A stretch of 45,644 nt of DNA, taken from positions 1 through 45,644 of the forward strand of contig JACPPN010000141.1 in the NCBI GenBank assembly GCA_016190995.1. Direction: 5' to 3'. The notes below the pieces were generated by a model. The model ran no database searches. It was not told the origin of the DNA and saw nothing but the letters and a program-made list of their open reading frames with translations. A program made the position numbers and the translations under genes. Origin of the DNA: Acidobacteriota bacterium (GTDB lineage Bacteria; Acidobacteriota; Vicinamibacteria; Vicinamibacterales; JACPPN01). How positions within the stretch are numbered: position 1 is the first letter of the stretch; each line of letters begins with the position of its first letter. Below are positions 22,037 to 30,355 of the stretch, piece by piece.

Positions 22037-24199
22037 ATGGCTAAAGATGCGGACACTAGGGAGATGAACGCCGACGGCACCCTGCACCTGAAAGTGACCG
22101 AGGCGCTCGCCAAGGACGTCGGTCGAGCGCTGGCCAGGATGGATCCTGCTGATATCAAGGCCCTTGGAGCTGAGATTGGCGACATCGTGGAGGTTTCCGG
22201 AAAGCGCAGCACCGCCTGCAAGCTCATGCCGGCTTACAAGGAAGAACGCGCGGGGTCCCGGATCCAGCTCGACGGCCTCTCGCGGACAAATGCAGGCGTG
22301 GCTCTCGACGATGTCATATCGGTGCGCAAGGTGCGCGCGCAGCCCAGTCAGCGGCTAGTCCTGTCTCCCACTACCGTTGCCCCGACGGACCGCGACCTGA
22401 CCTACATCGGGAACTTGCTTGATGGCCTGCCGGTGATGGAAGGCGATCAGATTCGGGCCATCCTGTTCGGGAGCCGTCACATCGACTTTGTCGTCCGGGA
22501 GACCGGCCCCAAGGGGCCGGTTATCATCGTGCCCACGACGGCTCTCAGAGTGGAACCGCCGCGCGCGGAAAAGGATGCTCACCGGACCGGCCGTCCCACC
22601 CTGTCCTACGAGGACATCGGCGGGCTCAAGCGCCAGCTCCAGCGCGTGAGAGAAATCATCGAGCTCCCCTTGCGCTATCCGGAAGTGTTCGCCCGCCTGG
22701 GGATTGACGCACCCAAGGGGGTTCTCCTCCATGGACCGCCGGGGTGCGGGAAGACGCTGATCGCGCGGGCCGTTGCCCACGAAACGGACGCGAGCTTCTT
22801 CGCGATCACCGGGCCGGAAATCGTCCACAAGTTCTATGGGGAGAGCGAGGCTCACTTACGCAGGATCTTTGACGAGGCCACCAAACGCGCCCCGAGCATC
22901 ATCTTCATTGACGAGATCGACGCCATCGCCCCCCGTCGCGAAACCGTTGTTGGTGACGTGGAGAAGCGGGTCGTCGCCCAACTGCTGGGCCTAATGGACG
23001 GCCTCAAAGCTCGCGGGCAGGTCCTCGTCATTGCGGCGACCAACCTCCCCAACGCCCTCGACCCGGCGTTGCGGCGGCCCGGGCGCTTCGATCGGGAGAT
23101 TGTCATTCCCATCCCGGACCGCCATGGTCGGCTGGAGATCTTGGAGATTCACAGCCGGGGCATGCCGTTGGCCAAGGATGTCGATCTCGTCTATCTGGGT
23201 GAGATCACCCACGGTTTCGTGGGCGCCGATCTGGAAGCGCTCTGCCGTGAGGCGGCCATGAACTGCCTGCGGCGGATCATGCCCGAGATTGATTTTGCGC
23301 AAGCGATGATCCCTCGCGCGGCGCTGGCGGAGCTCGAAGTCCGGCGGGAGGATTTCCTGTCGGCGTTGCGTGAAGTGGAACCCTCGGCCTTGCGCGAAGT
23401 CTTCGTCGAGATGCCCAGTACGACCTGGGATGATGTCGGCGGGCTCGAAGACGTGAAACGGCTGCTCCGAGAGGCCGTGGAGTGGCCGGTCAAGTACCCG
23501 GACCTGTTCGCGGCGGCCGGTGTGAAGCCGCCGAAAGGGATCGTGCTCACCGGGCCGCCGGGCTGTGGCAAGACGCTCCTGGTCCAGGCTCTGGCCAATG
23601 CCACCCAGGTGAATTTCATCGCGGTGAAAGGCCCGGCGTTGTTGTCGAAGTATGTCGGCGAATCGGAACGGGGTGTGCGAGAGGTGTTCCGCAAAGCCAA
23701 GCAGGCATCTCCGTGCATCGTCTTTTTTGACGAGATCGACGCCTTGCTCCCGACGCGCTCGAGCGGCGCTACAGACTCTCACGTCAGTGAACGGGTCGTT
23801 GGACAGTTCCTGGCTGAGTTGGACGGGGTGGAGAAGCTCACGGGCGTGCTCGTCGTGGCGGCGACGAACCGGCCGGACATCCTTGACCCGGCCCTGATGC
23901 GCGCGGGGCGCCTGGACGTGGTGGTGGAGATCTCGCAGCCCAATGAAGAGGAACGTCTGGCAATCCTCAAGGTGCACACGCGTGGCAAATCCGTGAGTAC
24001 GAACGTGTGTCTTGAGGCGGTCGCTGCTCAAACCGACGGCCTGACCGGCGCCGATCTCGAGGCGATCTGCCAGCGCGCCGCGCTGAACGCCGTTCGAGAA
24101 CTGATTTCTGCGAGCCCGGATGTGGCAGACGGCAAGGACATCGCTGTGGTGATTGAACGCCGCCACCTTGAAACGGCTGTGCAGGAGAGCAACCGGTGA
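22037..24199 (+). CDS. CDC48/p97-like double AAA+ ATPase
   Basis: 720 aa with full CDC48 architecture. The N-domain (10-190) starts LHLKVTEALAKDVGRALARM and ends in the strand VIIVPTTALRVEP. D1 has Walker A GPPGCGKT (about 232), Walker B IIFIDEIDAI and the sensor AATNLPNALDPALRRPGRFD. D2 has GPPGCGKT (about 505), IVFFDEIDAL and AATNRPDILDPALMRAGRLD. CDC48 proteins unfold or remodel substrates with ATP; bacterial copies often reside in gas vesicle clusters, presumably as assembly or disassembly chaperones. The stop overlaps the next gene (GTGA). Confidence 0.95.
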   Translation: MAKDADTREMNADGTLHLKVTEALAKDVGRALARMDPADIKALGAEIGDIVEVSGKRSTACKLMPAYKEERAGSRIQLDGLSRTNAGVALDDVISVRKVRAQPSQRLVLSPTTVAPTDRDLTYIGNLLDGLPVMEGDQIRAILFGSRHIDFVVRETGPKGPVIIVPTTALRVEPPRAEKDAHRTGRPTLSYEDIGGLKRQLQRVREIIELPLRYPEVFARLGIDAPKGVLLHGPPGCGKTLIARAVAHETDASFFAITGPEIVHKFYGESEAHLRRIFDEATKRAPSIIFIDEIDAIAPRRETVVGDVEKRVVAQLLGLMDGLKARGQVLVIAATNLPNALDPALRRPGRFDREIVIPIPDRHGRLEILEIHSRGMPLAKDVDLVYLGEITHGFVGADLEALCREAAMNCLRRIMPEIDFAQAMIPRAALAELEVRREDFLSALREVEPSALREVFVEMPSTTWDDVGGLEDVKRLLREAVEWPVKYPDLFAAAGVKPPKGIVLTGPPGCGKTLLVQALANATQVNFIAVKGPALLSKYVGESERGVREVFRKAKQASPCIVFFDEIDALLPTRSSGATDSHVSERVVGQFLAELDGVEKLTGVLVVAATNRPDILDPALMRAGRLDVVVEISQPNEEERLAILKVHTRGKSVSTNVCLEAVAAQTDGLTGADLEAICQRAALNAVRELISASPDVADGKDIAVVIERRHLETAVQESNR

Positions 24200-25038
24200 A
24201 GGAATCGCAAGACGCGACCACGGCCACCGGCGTCTACCTCTACTGCCTGGCGCGTCCCACGTGCCTCTCAGTTGTGACAGATCTCGCTGAGCACGGTGTT
24301 GGCGTCGATGAGGGGTACGGGGTGTCCTCGCTGGAGCACGATGGGGTGGTTGCCGTTGTCGGGCGGGTCGATCCCGGTGAGTTTCACGATGAGAACATGC
24401 AGACGTTGAAGTGGGTTGGTCCCCGTGCTCTGCGTCACGAAGCCGTTGTAGAAGCAATTATGGTCACATCCCCGGTCCTGCCGGTCAAATTTGGGACGAT
24501 CTTCAGCTCGCTGACGAGTCTCGAAAGTCTGCTGGCCCGCCATCACGACACCATCTCGCGAACTCTGGAGGAACTGTGCGACAAGGCCGAGTGGAGCGTG
24601 AAGGGCTACCTCGAGGAAGAGGCCGCCCGCCGACATCTCGCTGCTGCGGACCTCGCCGTTCAATCCCGGCTTGCGCGGCTCTCGCCGGCGCCGGGCGCGC
24701 GCTACTTTCAGCAGAAGCAAGTGGACGCCATGATTGACGGGGCCCTGCGGGTGTGGGTGAAGAACGTGACCCAGGACATCCACGCGGCGCTCGCGGCGCA
24801 TTCTGCGGAGTCGACCAAATTGAGCATCCGATCCAGCACCGCGAGCGCACGCTCGGAACCACCGATCCTCAACGACAGCTTCCTGGTGAGCCGGTCTGCG
24901 TTGCCCGGCTTTTGCGCCGCTGTTGAAGGTCAGAAACGAGCTTACAGTGAGAACGGTCTGACGCTAGAAGTACGAGGGCCCTGGCCGCCCTACAATTTTT
25001 GTCCGAATCTCACCGGTTCTGGCCCGGACGATCGATGA
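24196..25038 (+). CDS. gvpF/gvpL: Gas vesicle protein GvpF/GvpL (first copy)
   Basis: A 280-aa product from a GTG overlapping the CDC48 stop. GVYLYCLARP opens the N-terminal ferredoxin-like domain; then VVAVVGRVDPGEF, LRHEAVVEAIMVTSPVLPVK and FGTIFSSLTSLESLL, where 'h..v...' and 'vlPv.FGTif' are hallmark GvpF/L motifs. The C-terminus LTLEVRGPWPPYNFC is the invariant 'G.WPPYnF' of the family. GvpF/L proteins interact with the shell protein GvpA and take part in nucleating the vesicle. A second, shorter family member lies at 30355. Confidence 0.93.
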   Translation: MKESQDATTATGVYLYCLARPTCLSVVTDLAEHGVGVDEGYGVSSLEHDGVVAVVGRVDPGEFHDENMQTLKWVGPRALRHEAVVEAIMVTSPVLPVKFGTIFSSLTSLESLLARHHDTISRTLEELCDKAEWSVKGYLEEEAARRHLAAADLAVQSRLARLSPAPGARYFQQKQVDAMIDGALRVWVKNVTQDIHAALAAHSAESTKLSIRSSTASARSEPPILNDSFLVSRSALPGFCAAVEGQKRAYSENGLTLEVRGPWPPYNFCPNLTGSGPDDR

Positions 25039-26567
25039 AAAAGAGCGCCGCTTTCGCCGCAGCGGACGAGCCTTTGACCGACAAGACAGCGACGCTGCGC
25101 CCGGCCACGCCGTTGGAAGGCTGGTACGAGAGACTCTACACGATGCTCTTGGCGAGTATCCCATTCTCGCTCATCGTGATCGACCGGTCGCTGCAGATCG
25201 TCTCCGCCAACCGCAATTTCCTCGAGAAATCGCGGCGTCGCGAGCGCGATACGCTGGGTGCTCGCGTCAGTGAGATCTTCCCGAGCGCGATCTTGGGTTA
25301 CACACGCCTGGAAGCCAAGATCCAGAGGGTCTTCGAAACCGGAAAGCCGCTGGACGGCGAGCAAATGACCTACCGCGCACCTGGTATCCCGACGCGGATC
25401 TATTACTACACGGTTGTCCCGATCAAACGGGACGACGGGATGGTCGAGAACGCGCTGCTCCTGATGGACGACATCACCGAGAAGGTGAACCTGATCGAAA
25501 AGACCCGCTGGATCGAAGGCCACCTGGCGAGTGTGGTTGAGAATGCCAACGACCTCGTGATCTCCACCGATTCAGAGGGGCGCGTCATCACGTGGAATCC
25601 GGCTGCGGAGCACGTCTCTGGCTATCGAGCCGAGGAAGTGGGAGGACGACAGCTCGCCGACCTGTGCGACCCGGGCCAGCGACAAGAGATGACAGCGATC
25701 ATTCAGCAGCTCGTCACCGGACACGAGGTGAAGTCCCTTGAACTGAACCTTCTCGCGAGTTCCGGGAAGTCGGTTCCGGTTGCCTGGTCGTGTTCGCCGA
25801 TGCGCGACGACTCGGGGCACGTGAGTGGCGTCGTGGCGGTTGGACGAGACCTGTCTGAGCGCCGGGCGTTCGAGATGCAGCTGTTCCAGAGCGAGAAGCT
25901 CGCTGCCCTGGGCATCATGGCGGGGGGCATCGCTCATGAGCTGCGCAATCCCCTCTCGGTCAGTTTCTCCGCGGCACAGTTTCTGCTCGCGCAGCCACTG
26001 GACGAGACGTTCCGCGAGGAATGCATCCAGAAAGTCATCAGCGGCATCCAGAGGGCGTCTACGATCATCGAGACGCTGCTGCACTTCGCCAAGCCCTCGG
26101 AAAACGCTCGACTACAACCGGTCGACCTGGGGGCGCTGGTGCGGGAGACCGTGCGTCTTGTCGCCCACCAAGCGAGACTCCAAAAGGTCAAGCTGAGTCT
26201 GCACTCTTCCCTGTCGCCCGTGTCGATCCTGGGGAATGCGAACCTTCTGCAACAGGTGGTCATGAACCTGATCTTGAACGCCTGCCAGGCGATGCCCACC
26301 GGTGGCGACCTCGCGATCGCGGTGGACCACGAGGAGGCCGATGCAATCGTGCGTATGCAGGATTCGGGTTGCGGGATCTCGCCGACGAACCTGAGAAAGA
26401 TCTTTGACCCGTTCTTCACCACACGGCCGATCGGGAGTGGCACAGGCCTGGGGCTGACCATGAGCTACACGATTGTGGAACAACATCGGGGCAGCCTTGA
26501 GGTAGAAAGTGTGGAAGGCCAGGGCAGTACGTTTACCGTCCGCCTACCGCTCGCGCCATGGGGCTAG
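25035..26567 (+). CDS. PAS-domain sensor histidine kinase
   Basis: 510 aa from the ATG at 25035, which overlaps the GvpF/L stop (ATGA); the longer ORF start is rejected. There is no membrane segment, so it is cytoplasmic. Two PAS domains come first (about 45-160, SLIVIDRSLQIVSANRNFLE; about 165-285, NDLVISTDSEGRVITWNPAA). HisKA carries the phospho-His near residue 300 in GGIAHELRNPLSV. HATPase_c has the N box NLILNACQAM, then DSGCGI and GTGLGLTMSY. The second PAS resembles oxygen- or redox-sensing types but shows no haem ligand I can identify. It probably phosphorylates the next gene's receiver and/or the NtrC-type regulator, linking vesicle synthesis to a cytoplasmic signal. Confidence 0.92.
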   Translation: MKKSAAFAAADEPLTDKTATLRPATPLEGWYERLYTMLLASIPFSLIVIDRSLQIVSANRNFLEKSRRRERDTLGARVSEIFPSAILGYTRLEAKIQRVFETGKPLDGEQMTYRAPGIPTRIYYYTVVPIKRDDGMVENALLLMDDITEKVNLIEKTRWIEGHLASVVENANDLVISTDSEGRVITWNPAAEHVSGYRAEEVGGRQLADLCDPGQRQEMTAIIQQLVTGHEVKSLELNLLASSGKSVPVAWSCSPMRDDSGHVSGVVAVGRDLSERRAFEMQLFQSEKLAALGIMAGGIAHELRNPLSVSFSAAQFLLAQPLDETFREECIQKVISGIQRASTIIETLLHFAKPSENARLQPVDLGALVRETVRLVAHQARLQKVKLSLHSSLSPVSILGNANLLQQVVMNLILNACQAMPTGGDLAIAVDHEEADAIVRMQDSGCGISPTNLRKIFDPFFTTRPIGSGTGLGLTMSYTIVEQHRGSLEVESVEGQGSTFTVRLPLAPWG

Positions 26568-27019
26568 GACATAGGATTACATGGGTGATGCGACGGTTGA
26601 GTGCGGCGGCGACGGCTCGGTGTGTCCTCGTTGTAGACGATGACGCGGATGTGTGCTGGGCCTTGGACAGGCTGCTGCAGGGCGAGGGCTTCACGGTCTT
26701 GACGGTGGGGAGCGGCGCCGAAGCCCTCGCGGCCCTCAAGGAGACAGTGTTCCGTGTGATCCTCGTCGATGCCAAGCTCGCGGACATCGAAGGGATCGAT
26801 CTGGCGCAACGCATTCAGGCTGAAACACCGAGTAAGGCTCCGCTGATCTTGGTCTCCGGGTACTTCTACGCTGACGACAAGGTCGTGCAGGAGTGCTTGG
26901 GGAAAGGGCTCTTTTCCACCTTCGTCACGAAGCCGTTTCTTCACGAGGATCTGCGCCGAGCCGTTCGAAAGGCCCTATGGAGAGGAGCCGGCGTCGCGAG
27001 TATGGAGTGCCTTCCATAG
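26558..27019 (+). CDS. Single-domain response regulator of the gas vesicle locus
   Basis: A 153-aa product. The ATG at 26558 overlaps the kinase end by 10 nt; an internal ATG at 26588 is equally possible and would remove a 10-residue lead. The REC domain has the acidic triplet VVDDD, phospho-acceptor D71 in VILVDAKLAD, Ser in LILVSGYF and Lys in TFVTKPFLHEDL. No effector domain is present. Beside a kinase without a receiver and an NtrC-type activator, it could be a competing phosphate sink or relay partner. Confidence 0.88.
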   Translation: MGLGHRITWVMRRLSAAATARCVLVVDDDADVCWALDRLLQGEGFTVLTVGSGAEALAALKETVFRVILVDAKLADIEGIDLAQRIQAETPSKAPLILVSGYFYADDKVVQECLGKGLFSTFVTKPFLHEDLRRAVRKALWRGAGVASMECLP

Positions 27020-27310
27020 CGCCGCCTCCCCAGTATCATGATGCACCAACTGGGTCTGACAATCCACGCGACCCGTCACGCCAACGGCTTCTCACCCAGC
27101 ATAGGTTTCCGATTTCATTATCTTGCCTGGAATTCGACGACCGAGTCGTTTGCCAGGCTTCGCTCGCGGGCAACGGTGACGTGAGAAACTCGAGGTCTCG
27201 TCGTGCGCACACTTCTTGCTAGTTCCCTTCCGGGTCCCTCCCTGGACGCGCAGTGCCCAATGCCGTCTTCTCAGAAATCTATCTCAAGGGGAGAAAGGAG
27301 GTGAGTGCGG
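27020..27310 (+). promoter_or_regulatory. Leader region of gvpA
   Basis: About 290 bp without a gene between the receiver gene and gvpA, the largest gap inside the cluster and the natural site for the structural-gene promoter. I found no correctly spaced -24/-12 (GG-N10-GC) element; the nearest, TGGACGCGCAGTGC at 27243, has spacing of 9. A strong AAAGGAGGT ribosome site (27294-27302) ends the region. Confidence 0.5.
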
Positions 27311-27529
27311 TTGGCCAAAGTACAGAAATCGACGGACTCCTCAAGCTTGGCAGAAGTCGTGGACCGGATCCTGGAAAAAGGGATCGTGATCGACGCGTGG
27401 GCCAAGGTGTCGCTGGTCGGCATCGAGCTACTCTCGATCGAGGCGCGTGTTGTGATCGCGTCGGTCGAGACCTATCTGAAGTACGCGGAGGCGATCGGTC
27501 TTACAGCCAGCGCGGCTGCGCCGGCGTAG
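27311..27529 (+). CDS. gvpA: Gas vesicle major shell protein GvpA
   Basis: 72 aa. The TTG at 27311 is chosen over the tracked GTG at 27305 because it is 8 nt from the AGGAGGT site (the GTG is only 2 nt away), and [20 protein letters not shown] matches the family's usual start. The body is the invariant GvpA fold: [20 protein letters not shown] then [20 protein letters not shown] and YAEAIGLT, the amphipathic helix-beta-hairpin-helix that polymerises into the ribbed, gas-permeable shell. Length is normal. A TTG start on the most abundant protein of the locus is unusual. Confidence 0.96.
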   Translation: MAKVQKSTDSSSLAEVVDRILEKGIVIDAWAKVSLVGIELLSIEARVVIASVETYLKYAEAIGLTASAAAPA

Positions 27530-27617
27530 GGACCGGCGCGATCGAGTCCGCACCGGTGAGGGAACCCGAGGGGCCCCCTTCCCCGGTCGGCGCCGGCCGA
27601 AAGGAGAAAGAGTTCTC

Positions 27618-28649
27618 ATGATGGGCACTAGCTTTAGAGACGAGATGCAGGCACTGACCGACAGCATCCTCACCTCGACGCGAGCGCGCAAGGGTACGGT
27701 GGACACGATCAAAGCGCAAGCCGACAGCATGTTGACGGCGTTTGCCCGGGACCGTGCGGCGGCGGCGGAGACCCAGAACGCCGCTCGATCGGCCGAGCGC
27801 CAGGCCAGAGCCACGGGCCGTCGGGCTCGCGTCGTGGAGGTCCGAACGATGCGCCAACGGTTTCGCCGCGACCACGAGCGGATGTGGCGAGATCTCCCGC
27901 GGCGGCTCGCCCAAACCGACAGGACCATCGTCGCCTATGTGGCATCCCGCTTGGCTGACTCGGCAACAGTCCGTCGCCGGATGGCCAAGGCCCAAGACCG
28001 GATGGCGAAATCGCAACGGGACGGGCTGGCGGCCGGCCGCCGGAGCCGCTCCGGAGCGGTGGTCGATCTCACGGACGGCTTTGGTACGGCCCGCCGAGTC
28101 AGCGCACAGCGGCTTGCGGGAGGCCTGGAAGCATTCATGACAGAGCTGCAATCCCGCGTAGCCAGCCTGCTCGCCAATGCACGCACGGCTCGCACGGAGG
28201 GCCGACGCGAAACGGCGAAGGAACTGGAACAGGTGATCACAGCCGTGCGAAACCGAACGGACGCGATTGCGGCCGACACGCGAGGGCTCTTGAATGGATT
28301 TCGGCGATCGCACGCCGACATGGCCGGCCGACTCCAGGACGACCTAACCTCTGGCGCAAAAGAGCGCCGCGCCGAAGTCGGTCGCCTGCTGGCCGGCTTC
28401 AGATCCTGGCTTGGGGCACTCTCGGAGGATCTTCTGGCCGCCCACCACATCTGGAATAGCTTGCCGCCCGTCCAGCCCGCCGTCGCGACGCGGCGAGCGA
28501 CCCCCGCGATGCGGGCCGGGGCCGTGGGAGGCGATCGGTGGGCGAAGGCGCGTGTGCAGGCGGAAGCAGCCGCACGAAGCGAAGCCGAGGAAGACAGAAG
28601 CAAGCGAGAGGCGCGCGCGACCGGCCGAAAAGGCAAGAGTGCACCCTAG
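27618..28649 (+). CDS. gvpC: GvpC-like repetitive helical protein
   Basis: 343 aa, almost entirely Ala/Arg/Glu-rich helix, between gvpA and gvpN where gvpC commonly lies. Loosely repeated units carry a hydrophobic 'LL..F/aR' core followed by Met/Leu heptads: ADSMLTAFARDRAAA, VASLLANARTARTEGR, TRGLLNGFRRSHADMAGRLQ and VGRLLAGFRSWLGALSEDL. GvpC wraps the outside of the vesicle and stiffens it using such amphipathic repeats. The C-terminal 60 residues are basic and disordered-looking (KREARATGRKGKSAP). Repeat spacing is irregular compared with the 33-residue cyanobacterial repeats, so this is called by context plus pattern. ATGATG offers two starts. Confidence 0.65.
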   Translation: MMGTSFRDEMQALTDSILTSTRARKGTVDTIKAQADSMLTAFARDRAAAAETQNAARSAERQARATGRRARVVEVRTMRQRFRRDHERMWRDLPRRLAQTDRTIVAYVASRLADSATVRRRMAKAQDRMAKSQRDGLAAGRRSRSGAVVDLTDGFGTARRVSAQRLAGGLEAFMTELQSRVASLLANARTARTEGRRETAKELEQVITAVRNRTDAIAADTRGLLNGFRRSHADMAGRLQDDLTSGAKERRAEVGRLLAGFRSWLGALSEDLLAAHHIWNSLPPVQPAVATRRATPAMRAGAVGGDRWAKARVQAEAAARSEAEEDRSKREARATGRKGKSAP

Positions 28650-28736
28650 GAACGCTGATCCAGCCAGCTCTTTTTGCTGCGCGCTGAGAAGAGTGGCTGG
28701 TCGGCCGCGTCGGCGCGCGAGGAGCCTGTGCCGCGT

Positions 28737-29771
28737 ATGAGCTACCAGGAAGAACTGACCGTCCTGACCTTGGAGAAGCAGCCCGACTTCGTTGAGACTC
28801 CCTACATCGAGAGTCTCACCACGCGGGCCCTCGACTATGTCAGAGCGGGGTATCCGGTCCATTTCTGCGGGCCTGCCGGCACCGGTAAGACTGCTCTGGC
28901 GATGCACGTGGCCGCCAGGCTGGGCCGGCAGGTCATTTTGATCCACGGCGACGACGAGTTTGGGAGCTCCGACCTGATTGGCGGACAGTTGGGCTATCGA
29001 TCGACCAAGGTGATTGACAACTTCATCCACTCGGTCCTGAAAAAAGAAGAGAGTGTCTCCAAGCAGTGGGTGGACAACCGGCTGACGACGGCGTGCAAAT
29101 ACGGATTCACCCTCATCTACGACGAGTTCACCAGGTCTCGGCCCGAGGCCAACAACGTGCTGCTCGCGATTCTGGGAGAGCGATTGCTCGAGCTGCCCAG
29201 CGTGCGTCTCGGAGAGGGCTACATTCAGGTGCACCCGCATTTCAGCGCCATTTTTACCAGCAACCCTGAGGAGTACGCCGGCGTCCACAAGACTCAAGAT
29301 GCCCTGATGGACCGCATGATCTCGCTCAAGCTGGATCACCCTGACCTCGAGACCGAGGTGGGTATCACGCAGGCGAAATCGGGCATCCCATGGAGAGACG
29401 CGAAAGCGATTGTGGCTATCGTCCGCGAGTTCCGCACCCTCGGCGTGAACAACGCGCGCCCGACGATCCGAGCCTGCATCATGCTCGGCCGTATCGTCGC
29501 GATGCGGGGCGGCACGGTGGCCGCCGGCGATCCGACGTTTCGGGAGCTGTGCCGCGACGTGTTGAACGCTGACTACATCAAAGTCACGCGCGATGGGCAA
29601 GCGGCCGGTCTCGAGCGGCTGGATGAGATCATCGAAAAGTGCTGCCCCCGCTCGTCCACACTCGTTGTGATCGCGGCGGAATCCCCAAGGACGGCTCCAC
29701 CACCCGCCCGCCGCAGGCAGCCGCTTGTCAACGTGGCATCGGCAGCGGAGGGAGCTCATCATGGGGCTTGA
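28737..29771 (+). CDS. gvpN: Gas vesicle AAA+ ATPase GvpN
   Basis: 344 aa from the ATG at 28737 (MSYQEELTVLTLEKQPDFVE); the longer ORF start lacks support. MoxR-like AAA+ ATPase: Walker A CGPAGTGKTALAMHVA, then the GvpN-specific GDDEFGSSDLIGGQLGY, Walker B TLIYDEFTRSRPEANNVLL, and HPHFSAIFTSNPEEYAGVHK with DRMISLKL as sensor region. GvpN is needed for vesicles to mature from small bicones to full size. The C-terminal tail past about 300 is Pro/Arg-rich and variable. It overlaps the next gene by 11 nt. Confidence 0.95.
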   Translation: MSYQEELTVLTLEKQPDFVETPYIESLTTRALDYVRAGYPVHFCGPAGTGKTALAMHVAARLGRQVILIHGDDEFGSSDLIGGQLGYRSTKVIDNFIHSVLKKEESVSKQWVDNRLTTACKYGFTLIYDEFTRSRPEANNVLLAILGERLLELPSVRLGEGYIQVHPHFSAIFTSNPEEYAGVHKTQDALMDRMISLKLDHPDLETEVGITQAKSGIPWRDAKAIVAIVREFRTLGVNNARPTIRACIMLGRIVAMRGGTVAAGDPTFRELCRDVLNADYIKVTRDGQAAGLERLDEIIEKCCPRSSTLVVIAAESPRTAPPPARRRQPLVNVASAAEGAHHGA

Positions 29772-30087
29772 CAGGCGGGGTGTGCAACAGATTCGAACCA
29801 TGGCGAGGCTGGTCGATGGTCGCCGCAGCCGCACCGCGCACGGCGCGTTGCTGGAGCTTTCCATGCTCGAAATGGAAAAGCAGCGACTCCTGCGGGAGAT
29901 GCAGCGAGCCGAACGGCGATGCACCGAGATTCGGAGGCGAGTGGCTGACATCAACGTCAAGGAACAGCGACTCCACCGGTTTACCGAAAATCGTGGGAGC
30001 GCGGCGCCAGAGCAACCGCTCGCCTCACCACTTCCGACCTATGCAGTCCCGACGGAGAAGCTGCGAAGAAGGCGGCTGTCTTACTGA
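29761..30087 (+). CDS. Small coiled-coil protein of the gas vesicle operon
   Basis: 108 aa. The ATG at 29761 (GGGAGCTCATC upstream) overlaps the gvpN end. Residues 15-85 are a near-continuous charged helix: ALLELSMLEMEKQRLLREMQ and RRCTEIRRRVADINVKEQRL, with heptad Leu/Ile spacing, so a coiled coil is likely. The tail is Pro-rich. I do not recognise a named Gvp family. Its tight packing between gvpN and the second gvpF/L suggests an accessory role in assembly. Confidence 0.7.
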   Translation: MGLDRRGVQQIRTMARLVDGRRSRTAHGALLELSMLEMEKQRLLREMQRAERRCTEIRRRVADINVKEQRLHRFTENRGSAAPEQPLASPLPTYAVPTEKLRRRRLSY

Positions 30088-30139
30088 GCGGGGCGGAGTC
30101 CTGCGCGCCAGTCGCTCGCGCTTCACCGGAGTCGCGCCC

Positions 30140-30355
30140 ATGAGGAACATTCCGACTTCTCGTGATGCCAAGTCCTCCTTGCGAGGAGCGGCGTTTCAAA
30201 CGGTGTGGACCCTGAACAGCCGCGGCGTCGCGTGTCGCATGCGCAAAGAGATCATGACGCTGCGGCGACTGCGTCAGGATCCATTGGATCTGGTGAGCGG
30301 ACACGCCCTGCGCGGCTGGATGCGTATCCGCCGTGGCACTGTCATGGTGACCTGA
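30140..30355 (+). CDS. Small basic protein of the gas vesicle operon (uncertain)
   Basis: A 71-aa open frame, MRNIPTSRDAKSSLRGAAFQ to RRGTVMVT, strongly basic. Its TGA overlaps the ATG of the next gvpF/L (TGATG), which favours a real, coupled gene. The 52-nt gap before it has no strong ribosome site. The family is unknown. The alternative is that it is only the leader of the downstream gene. Confidence 0.4.
   Translation: MRNIPTSRDAKSSLRGAAFQTVWTLNSRGVACRMRKEIMTLRRLRQDPLDLVSGHALRGWMRIRRGTVMVT

Noticed and set aside
22991-24457. Minus ORF of 488 aa
   Set aside because: Antisense shadow of the CDC48-like ATPase.
27242-27257. Sigma-54 promoter upstream of gvpA
   Set aside because: TGGACGCGCAGTGC has 9 nt, not 10, between GG and GC and poor match outside those pairs.
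28344-29960. Minus ORF of 538 aa
   Set aside because: Antisense shadow of gvpN and the end of the gvpC-like gene.
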